Assembly (NCBI GenBank): GCA_031976175.1
Contig: DALYLR010000004.1
Span: 1 to 64,000, forward strand
DNA from: DMER01 sp003451645
GTDB taxonomy: Bacteria > Pseudomonadota > Alphaproteobacteria > Micropepsales > Micropepsaceae
Direction of reading: 5' to 3'
Length of the DNA: 64,000 nucleotides
Of this stretch, positions 27,165-35,310 are shown piece after piece; within the stretch, counting starts at the first letter, position 1, and each line of letters opens with the position of its first letter. The notes beneath the pieces are model-generated. The model was given only the letters and a program-made list of their open reading frames with translations. It made no database searches and was not told where the DNA came from. The position numbers and the translations under genes are program-made.

Positions 27165-27536
27165 ATGAAAGTTCTTGTCGTTGACGATTACTCCACGATG
27201 CGCCGCATTATCCGGAATTTGTTGAGCCAAATCGGCTACACGGATGTCGATGAGGCGGCCGATGGCAATGAAGCCTTGGCAAAGCTGCGCTCAGGCGCCT
27301 TTGGGCTCGTCATCTCGGATTGGAATATGGAGCCGATGACGGGCTATGACCTCTTGCGGGAAGTCCGCGCGGATGAGCGCCTGAAGCGCATCAAATTCAT
27401 CATGGTCACGGCGGAATCCAAGACAGACAACGTCATCGCCGCGAAGAAGGCGGGCGTCGACAACTACATCGTCAAGCCCTTCAACGCGCAGACGCTGCAA
27501 TCGAAAATCAACGCCGTTCTGGAAAAGGCCGCCTAA
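27165..27536 (+). CDS. cheY: Chemotaxis response regulator CheY
   Basis: A 123-residue single-domain receiver with acidic pair D7/D8, phosphorylation site D52 (VISDWNMEPMTGYD), T82 (MVTAES) and K104 (VKPF). The sequence, including MRRIIRNLL and NWNMP-like SDWNMEP, is of the flagellar-motor CheY type rather than a generic receiver. It ends where cheZ starts (1-bp TAATG overlap), so both are expressed together. Phospho-CheY would bind the flagellar switch protein FliM. Confidence 0.94.
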   Translation: MKVLVVDDYSTMRRIIRNLLSQIGYTDVDEAADGNEALAKLRSGAFGLVISDWNMEPMTGYDLLREVRADERLKRIKFIMVTAESKTDNVIAAKKAGVDNYIVKPFNAQTLQSKINAVLEKAA

Positions 27537-28420
27537 TGCAAGCCCTCGCACTGGCTGAGGTACCGGCCGCGGAGGCCGAGCCTAACGACGCCTATTACGT
27601 GGCCCTCGAAGCCGCTATGCAGCAGACAGCGCGCGGCCGCTGGTTCCTGGCGGAACATGGGCGGCGCTCGCGCGCCAGCGAAGGCGCGGTGTTGCTCGAC
27701 GCCATGCAACGCCTGACCGACTCCTTGAACGAGAGCAAGGCCAACGCCTCGCTGGACATCCTGCGCCGTGAATTGCAGGAGATGTCGGCCTCCATCGTGC
27801 ACACCCGCCGCGAGATCGCCTCGATCAAGCCAAGCGAATCCGGCCACAACAAGATCATTGCGGCGACCGAGGAACTCGACCACATCGTGCGCTCGACCGA
27901 GACCGCGACCGCGGACATCTTGTCGGCCAGCGAGCGTTTGCAAGTGATTGCGGCTGAGCTGCAAGGCGCTGGCGCAAGCAAGGCGCTGTGTGCGGAGATC
28001 GAAGAGTTGACCACCAATATCATGTTGTCCTGCTCGTTCCAGGACCTGACCGGTCAGCGCACGTCAAAGGTGGTCAATGCCCTGCGCTATATCGAGCAGC
28101 GCGTGAACTCGATGATCGAAATCTGGGGCATCAGCGCGAAGGACGCGCAACATGCGGCGGCCGACACCTCCGACAAGCGCAAGGACGCGCATCTGCTGAA
28201 CGGACCCGCGCGCGAGGGCGAAGGCGTCAGCCAAGATGACATCGACCTGCTCTTGTCGGGCGAAATGTCTGAAGAGGCGGTTGAGGCGCCAACCCCGGTC
28301 AAGCAGCCGATCTTGGCCACCAAAGGTGCGGCAAAACCGGCGGCATTGGACGAAGATGCTCCCAGCACGTCCGATGGCGGCGCGTCATCCCAGGCCGATA
28401 TTGACGCGCTGTTTGATTAG
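27536..28420 (+). CDS. cheZ: CheY-P phosphatase CheZ
   Basis: A 294-residue helical protein. SCSFQDLTGQR contains D170 and Q174, matching the catalytic D143/Q147 pair of E. coli CheZ. The C-terminus SQADIDALFD (285-294) is the CheY-docking peptide. A second similar motif, SQDDIDLLLSG, is at about 232-242, separated by a Pro/Ala-rich linker. It accelerates dephosphorylation of CheY-P to end the motor signal. Coupled to cheY. Confidence 0.93.
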   Translation: MQALALAEVPAAEAEPNDAYYVALEAAMQQTARGRWFLAEHGRRSRASEGAVLLDAMQRLTDSLNESKANASLDILRRELQEMSASIVHTRREIASIKPSESGHNKIIAATEELDHIVRSTETATADILSASERLQVIAAELQGAGASKALCAEIEELTTNIMLSCSFQDLTGQRTSKVVNALRYIEQRVNSMIEIWGISAKDAQHAAADTSDKRKDAHLLNGPAREGEGVSQDDIDLLLSGEMSEEAVEAPTPVKQPILATKGAAKPAALDEDAPSTSDGGASSQADIDALFD

Positions 28421-28452
28421 CCCTTTGCACAAATGTGACTGATATTCGGTGG

Positions 28453-28474
28453 CCCCTCACCGGAAGGTGAGGGG
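28453..28474. terminator. Perfect 9-bp hairpin after cheZ
   Basis: CCCCTCACC (28453-28461) and GGTGAGGGG (28466-28474) pair perfectly around a 4-nt GGAA loop, 33 bp after the cheZ stop. There is no T-tract, so it may be a transcription attenuating structure or an intergenic palindromic repeat rather than a true intrinsic terminator. Confidence 0.45.
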
Positions 28475-28511
28475 GTGGGCCCCTTGCCTCGCCGCCCCGG
28501 CGCCGGGCAAG

Positions 28512-29357
28512 ATGGCCATTATGATCAAGTACTTCGTTCCCACAGTGTTGGCGACACTTCTGGCGGCCTGCGGCGGGCCTCCTGGCCCTTCCGCAACTGG
28601 CAAGTCAATCGCCAGTATCAGCCGCGCCTCCGTAACGGATGGCAACGGTATCCTTGTGAGCTATTTGCAAAGCGGTCCCGATGGCCCGCCCCGGATTGTC
28701 CTCGTCCATGGCACGCCTGGCGAGGCGGAGGGCTGGGCGGACTATCTGCTGGCGCCGCCGCAAGGCACGCAGATCGTGGCCGTGGACCGGCCCGGGTTTG
28801 GAAAAAGCGGCCCTGGCCAAGCGGTGACCAGCCTTGTAGCACAGGCTCAAGCACTGGAACCCTTTCTGCGCGATGCGGGCGCGCGCAAACCCATCCTGGT
28901 CGGACATTCCTTAGGCGGGCCGATCGTCGCCCAGGCCGCATGCCTGTATCCGGACCGCATTGGCGCCATAGTCATCGCGGCGGGCTCTCTCGACCCCGGC
29001 CTGGAAGAGATCCACTGGGCGCAATATCTGGGCAACGCACCGCCCATCTCGTGGCTCCTGCCCGCCATGATCCAAAACGCCAATCATGAGCTGCTGGCGC
29101 TCGAACCGGAGCTTGAGGGTTTGCAGCCGTGCTTGAGCCGCCTTACGATCCCCATCGTGATCATTCATGGCACCAAGGATGACCTCGTGCCCTTTGCCAA
29201 TGTCGCCTTTATGCGCGCGCAATTCGCTGGCAATCCCAATGTCCAGGTGATCGTGTTGGAGGGGATGAATCACTTCCTCCCCTGGGGCGCGATGGCGGAC
29301 ATGAAGCGCGCGATCTCAGCGGCGATGGAAGCGGCCTGGGGCCCTGCTCCACCATGA
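28512..29357 (+). CDS. Alpha/beta-hydrolase lipoprotein
   Basis: A 281-residue protein with a lipoprotein signal peptide (hydrophobic run then LLAACGG). The alpha/beta-hydrolase fold shows the oxyanion HGTPG motif, nucleophile S133 in GHSLGG, acid Asp in HGTKDDLVPF and His in GMNHFLPW. A periplasmic esterase or lipase-like enzyme anchored by lipid is expected. ATG 28521 is an alternative start. It overlaps dedA by 4 bp (ATGA). Confidence 0.88.
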   Translation: MAIMIKYFVPTVLATLLAACGGPPGPSATGKSIASISRASVTDGNGILVSYLQSGPDGPPRIVLVHGTPGEAEGWADYLLAPPQGTQIVAVDRPGFGKSGPGQAVTSLVAQAQALEPFLRDAGARKPILVGHSLGGPIVAQAACLYPDRIGAIVIAAGSLDPGLEEIHWAQYLGNAPPISWLLPAMIQNANHELLALEPELEGLQPCLSRLTIPIVIIHGTKDDLVPFANVAFMRAQFAGNPNVQVIVLEGMNHFLPWGAMADMKRAISAAMEAAWGPAPP

Positions 29358-29935
29358 ACATGCCGGCCGAAGTGTTCGCAATGCTCAAGAGCTACAGCGG
29401 CGAACCGATGATCTTGGCATTGCTGATCATTGCGGCGACGTTTGTCCTGGAGGACGCGGCGACCGTTGCGGCGGCGCTGCTAAGTGCGGCCGGGTATATT
29501 TCTTGGGAGCTGGCGCTGCTGGCGCTGTATGTCGGAATCTTCGCAGGCGATCTGGCGCTCTATGCGCTGGGCGCCATGGCCCGCCGCAGCAAGATGATCG
29601 CGGACTTTGTGGGCATGCAGCGGATCGAGAAGGGCGAGCGATGGCTGGGCCACCGCCTGACGGTGTCCCTAATTGCCGCGCGTTTTTTGCCCGGCGCCAG
29701 ACTGCCCGCCTATACCGCGAGCGGGTTCTTGCGGGTTCCCTTCATGCATTTCGCCTTGGTCGCAGCGATTGCGGCTGCGGTGTGGACGCCGCTACTGTTT
29801 AGCGCAGTCTACATGTTCGGCACCGCCATTATCGAGCGCCTGGGCGTTTGGAAATATGTCGCGGGCGGCGCATTGATCATTCTTGTTCTGTTTTGGCCAT
29901 GGATCGCAAAACGATGGATTCCCCGGCAAGCATAA
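29354..29935 (+). CDS. DedA-family membrane protein
   Basis: A 193-residue protein with five to six hydrophobic segments. It has the DedA features FVLEDAATVAAALL near the start, GDLALYALG and RFLPGARLPAYTASG, the latter matching the conserved R-x3-PG-x-R segment. DedA proteins flip undecaprenyl phosphate or phospholipids and support envelope homeostasis. Genes before and after overlap it, so it belongs to an envelope operon. Confidence 0.9.
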   Translation: MNMPAEVFAMLKSYSGEPMILALLIIAATFVLEDAATVAAALLSAAGYISWELALLALYVGIFAGDLALYALGAMARRSKMIADFVGMQRIEKGERWLGHRLTVSLIAARFLPGARLPAYTASGFLRVPFMHFALVAAIAAAVWTPLLFSAVYMFGTAIIERLGVWKYVAGGALIILVLFWPWIAKRWIPRQA

Positions 29936-31065
29936 CCAGCGAAACCAGCCCTGACCGGGGCTGGCCACAGCCGCACAAAGGCATGCCGCCTTTAGACATG
30001 GCGGGGCCTGCGGTGTCTCATTTCGAGTTTTGGCCGCAGCGCAAATTCTATGCGCCGATGGTGCTCTATTGGGGCTGGCTGTCGCTGCGCTATGGCGGGA
30101 TGACCTTGCCCTCGATTGCCAATCCCTTGTTCCCCAATGGCGGCTGGATCGGAGAATCCAAAGCGGCGGTGATGTCGCTCATGGGCCCTTACGCACGGCA
30201 ATTCCTGGCCCGCTGGATGCAGGCCCCGCCGCGCCAGCCTCAAGAAGACCCAAAGCTGCGCGCCGCTGAAACGCTCAAGGCGCTGAACGCCCAGGGCCTG
30301 TGTCTGCCCATTGTGGCCAAGCCCGACCAAGGCATGCGGGGCGCGGGCGTGCGCGTGATCCGCAAACTAGAGGACCTAGCCAACTATTACGCGACGTTTC
30401 CGGCGAAGGAGCCGTTTATCCTGCAAGAGCTGATCGATGAGGAGGGAGAGGCCGGCGTGTTCTATGTGCGCAAGCCTTCGGAGCAAAAGGGCCGGATCAT
30501 CTCGTTGACGCTCAAATACTTCCCCTACGTCACGGGCGATGGCACCTCGACGCTGAAGGAACTGATCGAGCGCGACCCACGCGCTGGCCCCTTGAAGCAT
30601 ATCTACCTGCCGCGCCATGCCCACCGCCTGGACATGGTATTGGCGGCAGGCCAGCCCTTCCGCATCGCCTTTGCCGGCAGCCACAGCCGCGGCACGATTT
30701 TCCGCAATGGCGCGCCCCACATCACCGAGGCCATGACCCAGGCCTTTGACACGATCTCCCGGGACATCCGTGAGTTCTATTTTGGCCGCTTCGACATCCG
30801 CTTTGCCGATATCGAGGAGGTGCGCCAGGGCCGTGGCTTCAAGATTATTGAGGTGAACGGGGCGGGCGCGGAGGCGACCCACATCTGGGACCGCAACACG
30901 ACGCTCAGTGAGGCCTACCGGGCGCTCATGCAGCAATACAAGGCCATGTGGTCGATCGGGCGGGAAAATCAGCTGCGCGGTTATGTGCCGGTCAAATTGA
31001 TCGACATTCTGGCGGCCAATGAGCGGGAAAGAGGGCTTGCCGAGCGTTACCCGATTACGGAATAA
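29914..31065 (+). CDS. ATP-grasp domain protein (D-Ala-D-Ala ligase-like)
   Basis: A 383-residue protein with an N-terminal region (YAPMVLYWGWLSLRYGGMTLPSIANPLFP) and an ATP-grasp domain: VAKPDQGMRGAGVRVI for the nucleotide Lys/Gly loop and FKIIEVNGAGAEATHIWD with the metal-binding Glu/Asn. The product may join a carboxylate to an amine or another nucleophile, but the substrate is not that of Ddl by context. ATG 29914 lies in the dedA end; ATG 29899 is possible. It is 8 bp before the acyltransferase gene. Confidence 0.78.
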   Translation: MDSPASITSETSPDRGWPQPHKGMPPLDMAGPAVSHFEFWPQRKFYAPMVLYWGWLSLRYGGMTLPSIANPLFPNGGWIGESKAAVMSLMGPYARQFLARWMQAPPRQPQEDPKLRAAETLKALNAQGLCLPIVAKPDQGMRGAGVRVIRKLEDLANYYATFPAKEPFILQELIDEEGEAGVFYVRKPSEQKGRIISLTLKYFPYVTGDGTSTLKELIERDPRAGPLKHIYLPRHAHRLDMVLAAGQPFRIAFAGSHSRGTIFRNGAPHITEAMTQAFDTISRDIREFYFGRFDIRFADIEEVRQGRGFKIIEVNGAGAEATHIWDRNTTLSEAYRALMQQYKAMWSIGRENQLRGYVPVKLIDILAANERERGLAERYPITE

Positions 31066-31073
31066 TCGCACCC

Positions 31074-31907
31074 ATGCCCCAGGTTGACACGTTTTCCTAC
31101 GCATCGCCCGAAGACCCTTTATTCCGCCGCCTGATCATTCGCATGATCGAGGTGATGACGGGCCAGCCCAAACTCAAACGGATGTATCTGGAGAACCAGG
31201 CGCATCCGGTGCCGGGCGAAAGCTTTTGGGACGCCGCCGTCCGGCATTTGCGCCTAACAATCGACCTCAATCAGGAGGCCATCGCGAATATCCCCAAGAC
31301 GGGACCTTGCGTGATTGTGGCCAACCACCCTTTTGGGGTTTTGGATGGCATCTTGATTTGCTGGCTGATCGCGCGCGTGCGCACGGATTTCAAGGTCCTG
31401 ACCAATGCCCTGCTCTATCGCGCCGAGGAAGTGCGGCCCTATCTCCTGCCCATCGACTTTGAGGAGACCAAGGCCGCGCTTGAGACCAATTTGAAATCGC
31501 GCGCTGAATCCAAGAAGCTCCTGGAGGATGGCGGGGTGCTGGTGGTCTTTCCGGGCGGCACGGTATCGACGACCAAGAAGCCCTTTGGCAAGCGCGCCGA
31601 GGACCCCGAATGGAAAACCTTCACGGCACGGATGATCATCCAGGGTAAGGCGCCCGTGGTGCCGGTCTTTTTCGCCGGGCAGAATTCACGGCTGTTTCAA
31701 ATCGCCAGCCACGTCTCGATGACCTTGCGGCTATCGCTGCTGTTCAAGGAGGTCCATGACCGGATCGGCAAGCCTTTGTCCATCCGGATCGGCCGGCGCA
31801 TCCCTTATGAGGAAATCGCCGCCATCAAGGACCGAAAGGAGCTGATGGATTTCCTGCGCAGCCAGACCTATGCTCTGGCGGATCAGCGCGAGCGGCTCTC
31901 GGCGTAA
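31074..31907 (+). CDS. Lysophospholipid (1-acylglycerol-phosphate) acyltransferase-like protein
   Basis: A 277-residue PlsC-superfamily enzyme. The catalytic motif appears as ANHPFGVLDG (H85 and D91), with VFPGGTVSTTKKPFGKR as the phosphate-binding block and KAPVVPVFFAGQNS. The His-to-Asp spacing is one residue longer than the canonical HX4D, as in the hemolysin/OlsA-like branch with NHPxGxxDG. It probably acylates a lipid or lyso-ornithine-type acceptor. It is the last gene of the 28.5-31.9 kb operon. Confidence 0.86.
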   Translation: MPQVDTFSYASPEDPLFRRLIIRMIEVMTGQPKLKRMYLENQAHPVPGESFWDAAVRHLRLTIDLNQEAIANIPKTGPCVIVANHPFGVLDGILICWLIARVRTDFKVLTNALLYRAEEVRPYLLPIDFEETKAALETNLKSRAESKKLLEDGGVLVVFPGGTVSTTKKPFGKRAEDPEWKTFTARMIIQGKAPVVPVFFAGQNSRLFQIASHVSMTLRLSLLFKEVHDRIGKPLSIRIGRRIPYEEIAAIKDRKELMDFLRSQTYALADQRERLSA

Positions 31908-31909
31908 TC

Positions 31910-32052
31910 GCCCCCCTCAGTCTGGCTGGCGCCAGACAGGCGGCACGCTTCCTTTCCTCCACCGCTTGCGGGGGAGGTGTCAGCGAAGCTGACGGAGGGG
32001 GCAGCTGCAATCGACATCATCAGCCCCCCTCAGTCTGGCTGGCGCCAGACAG
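31910..32052. repeat. 30-bp direct repeat pair flanking another intergenic repeat
   Basis: An identical 30-bp unit occurs at 31910-31939 and 32023-32052. Each starts with G and C6, then TCAGTCTGGCTGGCGCCAGA, and contains the hairpin GTCTGGC-TGGC-GCCAGAC. Between them lies a TGTCAGCGAAGCTGACGGAG hairpin of a widespread alphaproteobacterial type. The block separates the converging acyltransferase and marR genes (31908-32096) and could serve as a bidirectional terminator. No gene is seen. Confidence 0.85.
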
Positions 32053-32096
32053 CTCCACCGTAAACGATGGAGCAAGGTGAGGGCGCATTTCCTGGT

Positions 32097-32546
32097 TTAA
32101 ATCTCCAGTGCGGCGCGTTGCAGCTTGTCCAAGGCGCGGTCCAAGGCGCCCTCCTCCTCCGGCTCCAAGGTCGCCAGCAGCCGCGCCTCGATCGCGCGGG
32201 CCAAGGGCGCGATGCGCGCATAGATGGCCCGCCCGCGTGCCGTCAAATGGAGCTGACTTTCGCGCCGGTCATGCGCGCCCGGACGGCGCGTAAGCCGCTG
32301 ATGCTTTTCCAGCCGCGAGACGGCTCTGCTGACCATCACCTTGTCCATGCCCGTGCGGTCGGCAGTGCCCTTGGCGCTAAGACCGGGATAGCGGGCCAGC
32401 ACAGCGATCACCCGCCATTCGGGAATGGTTAGACCGAACTGCTCCGAATAGGTCCGAGCGATCCGTGAGCTGATGATATTGGTCAAGACCGACAGGCGGT
32501 AAGGCAGGAACCGCTCAAGCTCAAGCGCGTGGTCAGGCGCCCGCAT
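32097..32546 (-). CDS. MarR-family transcriptional regulator
   Basis: A 149-residue winged-helix protein. FGLTIPEWRVIAVLARYPGLSAKGTADRTGMDKVMVSRAVSRLE is the recognition region, and the wing is RRPGAHDRRESQLHLTARG. ATG 32546 lies inside the maiA end (14-bp overlap), making it the fifth gene of the tyrosine-degradation operon. Longer in-frame starts upstream run through maiA and are rejected. It most likely represses the hpp-hmg operon in response to a pathway aromatic acid; the palindrome at 36434 is a candidate site. Confidence 0.9.
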   Translation of the reverse strand: MRAPDHALELERFLPYRLSVLTNIISSRIARTYSEQFGLTIPEWRVIAVLARYPGLSAKGTADRTGMDKVMVSRAVSRLEKHQRLTRRPGAHDRRESQLHLTARGRAIYARIAPLARAIEARLLATLEPEEEGALDRALDKLQRAALEI

Positions 32547-33180
32547 CAGGCTGCACCTCCGGCGCGGCGTCGGCAAAAGCCTTGAGCGCGCGGGCCTCCT
32601 CATCGATGCGCACCAGCGTCGGGTAGTCGTCCAAGGGCACCTTATAGCGCCGGGCATTGTACATTTGCGGGACCAGGCAGATATCGGCCAGGGTTGGCAA
32701 ATCGCCATGCGCAAACCGCCCGGTCTCTTGCGATTGCGACAGCAAAGTCTCAAGCGCTATGAACCCGCGCTCGATCCAATGCCGGTACCAGCTGGCGATC
32801 TCTGCATCACTCTGCCCCAGGGGCGCCTTCAAATACTGCCGCACGGACAAATTGTTGAGCGGGTGAATATCGCAAGCGATCGCCAGCGCAATCTGCCGCA
32901 CACGGGCCCGCCCCCGCGCGTCCCGCGGCATGACGGAGGGCGTTGGGAACGCCTCTTCGAGATACTCGATAATCGCGAGCGATTGCCCAATGGTCAGACC
33001 GTCATGGACAAAGGCTGGCACCAGCCCTTGCGGATTGACCGCAAGATAGTCGGCCTTGCGCTGCTCCCCGCCATCCTTCAGCAGGCTGACATAGATGGTG
33101 TCGGGCCGCAGACCTTTAAGATTGAGCGCGATCCGCACACGATAGGCGGCAGAGGAATTGGCATAGGAGTAAAACTTCAT
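32533..33180 (-). CDS. maiA: Maleylacetoacetate isomerase (zeta-class GST)
   Basis: A 215-residue GST-fold enzyme with the zeta-class active site YSYANSSAAYRVRIALNLKGL at the start, NPQGLVPAFVHDG, and SLAIIEYLEE for glutathione binding. The C-terminal ADICLVPQMYNARRYKV is typical of MaiA. It isomerises maleylacetoacetate to fumarylacetoacetate between hmgA and fahA products. It overlaps fahA by 4 bp (ATGA) and marR by 14 bp. Confidence 0.95.
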   Translation of the reverse strand: MKFYSYANSSAAYRVRIALNLKGLRPDTIYVSLLKDGGEQRKADYLAVNPQGLVPAFVHDGLTIGQSLAIIEYLEEAFPTPSVMPRDARGRARVRQIALAIACDIHPLNNLSVRQYLKAPLGQSDAEIASWYRHWIERGFIALETLLSQSQETGRFAHGDLPTLADICLVPQMYNARRYKVPLDDYPTLVRIDEEARALKAFADAAPEVQPDAGA

Positions 33181-34166
33181 GCAGCCCCCGCGTGACGCAC
33201 AACCTTTTGGTCGATCGCGCCAAAGACCGACTGACCATCCGGCAGCCTCATCTCGATGTGCACGCGGTCGCCAAAGCGCATAAAGGATGTCTTGGGCGCG
33301 CCCGTCTCAATCGTCTCGACCATGCGCTTCTCCGCGATGCAGGCATGGCCAGTGCCCGGGTTCGCATTGGACACAGTGCCCGAGCCGATGATGGAGCCAG
33401 CACCCAACTCGCGCGTGCGGGCGGCATGCGCGATCAAATCGGCGAAGGAAAATGTCATGTCCTGCGCGCCGTTTGGCGTTCCAAACACCTCTTCATTGTA
33501 GCGTACAGTGAGCGGCAGGTTCAGCTTTGCCCCGTGCCAGAACCCGCCCAGCTCATCGGGAGTGACCGCCACGGGCGAGAAGGCGGAGGCGGGCTTGGAT
33601 TGGAAGAAGCCAAAGCCTTTCTCCAATTCGGCCGGGATCAGATTGCGTAAGGAGACGTCATTGACCAGCATCAACAGCCGGATGTGCTGACCGGCGTCTT
33701 GCGCACTTACGGCCATCGGCACATCGCCGGTGATGACGGCCACCTCGCCCTCAAAGTCGATCCCATGCGCCTCATCTACCGCCACGATGTCATCGCAAGG
33801 GCCCAGAAAACTGTCCGAGCCGCCCTGATACATCAGAGGATCGGTCCAGAAAGATTTGGGCATTTCGGCTTTGCGCGCCTTGCGTACCAGTTCGACGTGA
33901 CGAACATAAGCTGAACCATCCGCCCACTGATAGGCGCGCGGCAAGGGCGACGCACAGGCCGCGGGATCAAAGGCGATGCTGCCCGGCACCGCACCGCTGT
34001 TCATCTCACGCGAGACGCGCTCAAGTTTGGGCGCACTGTCCGGCCAATGATCGAGCGCATTTTGCAGCGTCGGCGCGATCTCAGGGACCAGCACGGCCCG
34101 TGTCAGATCGCGCGACACCACCGCAAGCCTGCCGTCGCGCCCGCCCTTCAGGGAGGCGAGTTTCAT
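33177..34166 (-). CDS. fahA: Fumarylacetoacetate hydrolase
   Basis: A 329-residue FAH-family enzyme. Metal-binding acidic residues appear in GIDFEGEVAVITGD, followed by LLMLVNDVSLRNL, QSKPASAFSPVAVTPDEL and GSGTVSNANPGTG. It splits fumarylacetoacetate into fumarate and acetoacetate, the last step of tyrosine catabolism. At 329 residues it is of the shorter bacterial fumarylacetoacetase type. It overlaps hmgA by 4 bp. Confidence 0.94.
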   Translation of the reverse strand: MKLASLKGGRDGRLAVVSRDLTRAVLVPEIAPTLQNALDHWPDSAPKLERVSREMNSGAVPGSIAFDPAACASPLPRAYQWADGSAYVRHVELVRKARKAEMPKSFWTDPLMYQGGSDSFLGPCDDIVAVDEAHGIDFEGEVAVITGDVPMAVSAQDAGQHIRLLMLVNDVSLRNLIPAELEKGFGFFQSKPASAFSPVAVTPDELGGFWHGAKLNLPLTVRYNEEVFGTPNGAQDMTFSFADLIAHAARTRELGAGSIIGSGTVSNANPGTGHACIAEKRMVETIETGAPKTSFMRFGDRVHIEMRLPDGQSVFGAIDQKVVRHAGAA

Positions 34167-35299
34167 GACGCAGGCCCCTTCCAGCTATCGACATAGCGCG
34201 GATCCTCCGCAAGCTGAGCACCGGGGCCCAAATCCAGGGGATCACGCGTGTCGATCATGACGGCATATTCGGTCGTGGCCTTTGCCTTGGGTTGAAAGGC
34301 GTTTTGCAGCGCCTTGGGATGCGGCCCATGCGTAAAGCCCGCAGGGTGGAAGGTCATCATGCCCGCCTTGATGTTGTCGCGGCTGAAGAAGTCACCATCG
34401 TGGTAGAAGAGCACCTCATCGAAGTCGTCATTATTGTGGAAGAAGGGGACCTTGAGCGCACCAGGATCGCTCTCGAACGGGCGCGGCGCAAAGGTGCACA
34501 CAACAAAGCGATCGGCGACAAAGGTCGTGTGCGCAGAGGGCGGAACATGATAGCGGTCGGACAATAAGGGCCGGATGTGCCGGACATTCAAACGCACCGG
34601 CGCCAGATCGCCATGCCAGCCTGTCGCATCAAGCGGGTTGAAGGGATAGGTCGCCACCGACACCTGCCCTTGCCGCTTGATCTGAACCCGCCAGCGGCCA
34701 GGCCCTTGCTGGCTCAAGAACTGCTCATCGATCCGAGGCGTGTCCAGCAAGGCCGGATCGAAGATCGCGTGCGGACCCACCAGACCCTTCTCGGGCAACT
34801 GAAAGTGCGACCCGGTCGCCTCCACCATTAGAATCGAGGACGGCACGGAGGGCGCCAGCCGCCACATCGCCCCACGAGGCAGAACGATATAATCGCCACT
34901 CTCATAGACGAGGCGGCCCCAATCGCAGAATAGCTCCCCCTGCCCCGCATGAATGAACAGCAATTGGTCGCCATCGGCGTTTCGCGCCAGGCCCGGCATG
35001 GCACTGTCGAGCCGCCAGAAGCGCATCTTGCACGCCTGGTTTTGCAAGACCTTGGGCGCATCCCAGGGCGAGGCGTGGGGAAGTTCCAAACGGTTGAGAT
35101 CAAAGGCGCGCGGCCGCAATGGCCCCTCAAACTCGACCCAGCCGGTTGGCGGGTTCTTGTGGTGCAGATGCACGGCAGGCCCGAAGAAGCCTTCCTGCCC
35201 AACTTCGCGCTCGTAGGTCCCGGGCGGGAGATCGGCATGGGCCTGACGCGAAGCTATGCCTTCAACTTTGGGGAAACTGATCCATTTGCGGCTGGCCAT
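34163..35299 (-). CDS. hmgA: Homogentisate 1,2-dioxygenase
   Basis: A 378-residue cupin-like enzyme. FHPAGFTHGPHPKAL near the C-terminus is the classic HmgA iron-ligand block, and FIHAGQGELFCDWG and GDYIVLPRGAMWRL mark the cupin core. It opens the ring of homogentisate using ferrous iron and oxygen to give maleylacetoacetate. It is somewhat shorter than the 430-residue proteobacterial form, as in the second bacterial HmgA subgroup. It starts 11 bp after the hppD stop. Confidence 0.94.
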   Translation of the reverse strand: MASRKWISFPKVEGIASRQAHADLPPGTYEREVGQEGFFGPAVHLHHKNPPTGWVEFEGPLRPRAFDLNRLELPHASPWDAPKVLQNQACKMRFWRLDSAMPGLARNADGDQLLFIHAGQGELFCDWGRLVYESGDYIVLPRGAMWRLAPSVPSSILMVEATGSHFQLPEKGLVGPHAIFDPALLDTPRIDEQFLSQQGPGRWRVQIKRQGQVSVATYPFNPLDATGWHGDLAPVRLNVRHIRPLLSDRYHVPPSAHTTFVADRFVVCTFAPRPFESDPGALKVPFFHNNDDFDEVLFYHDGDFFSRDNIKAGMMTFHPAGFTHGPHPKALQNAFQPKAKATTEYAVMIDTRDPLDLGPGAQLAEDPRYVDSWKGPAS

Positions 35300-35310
35300 G
35301 GATATCCTCC

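Noticed and set aside
31910..32052. CRISPR array
   Set aside because: Only two copies of the repeat and the interval contains another hairpin repeat, with no cas genes.
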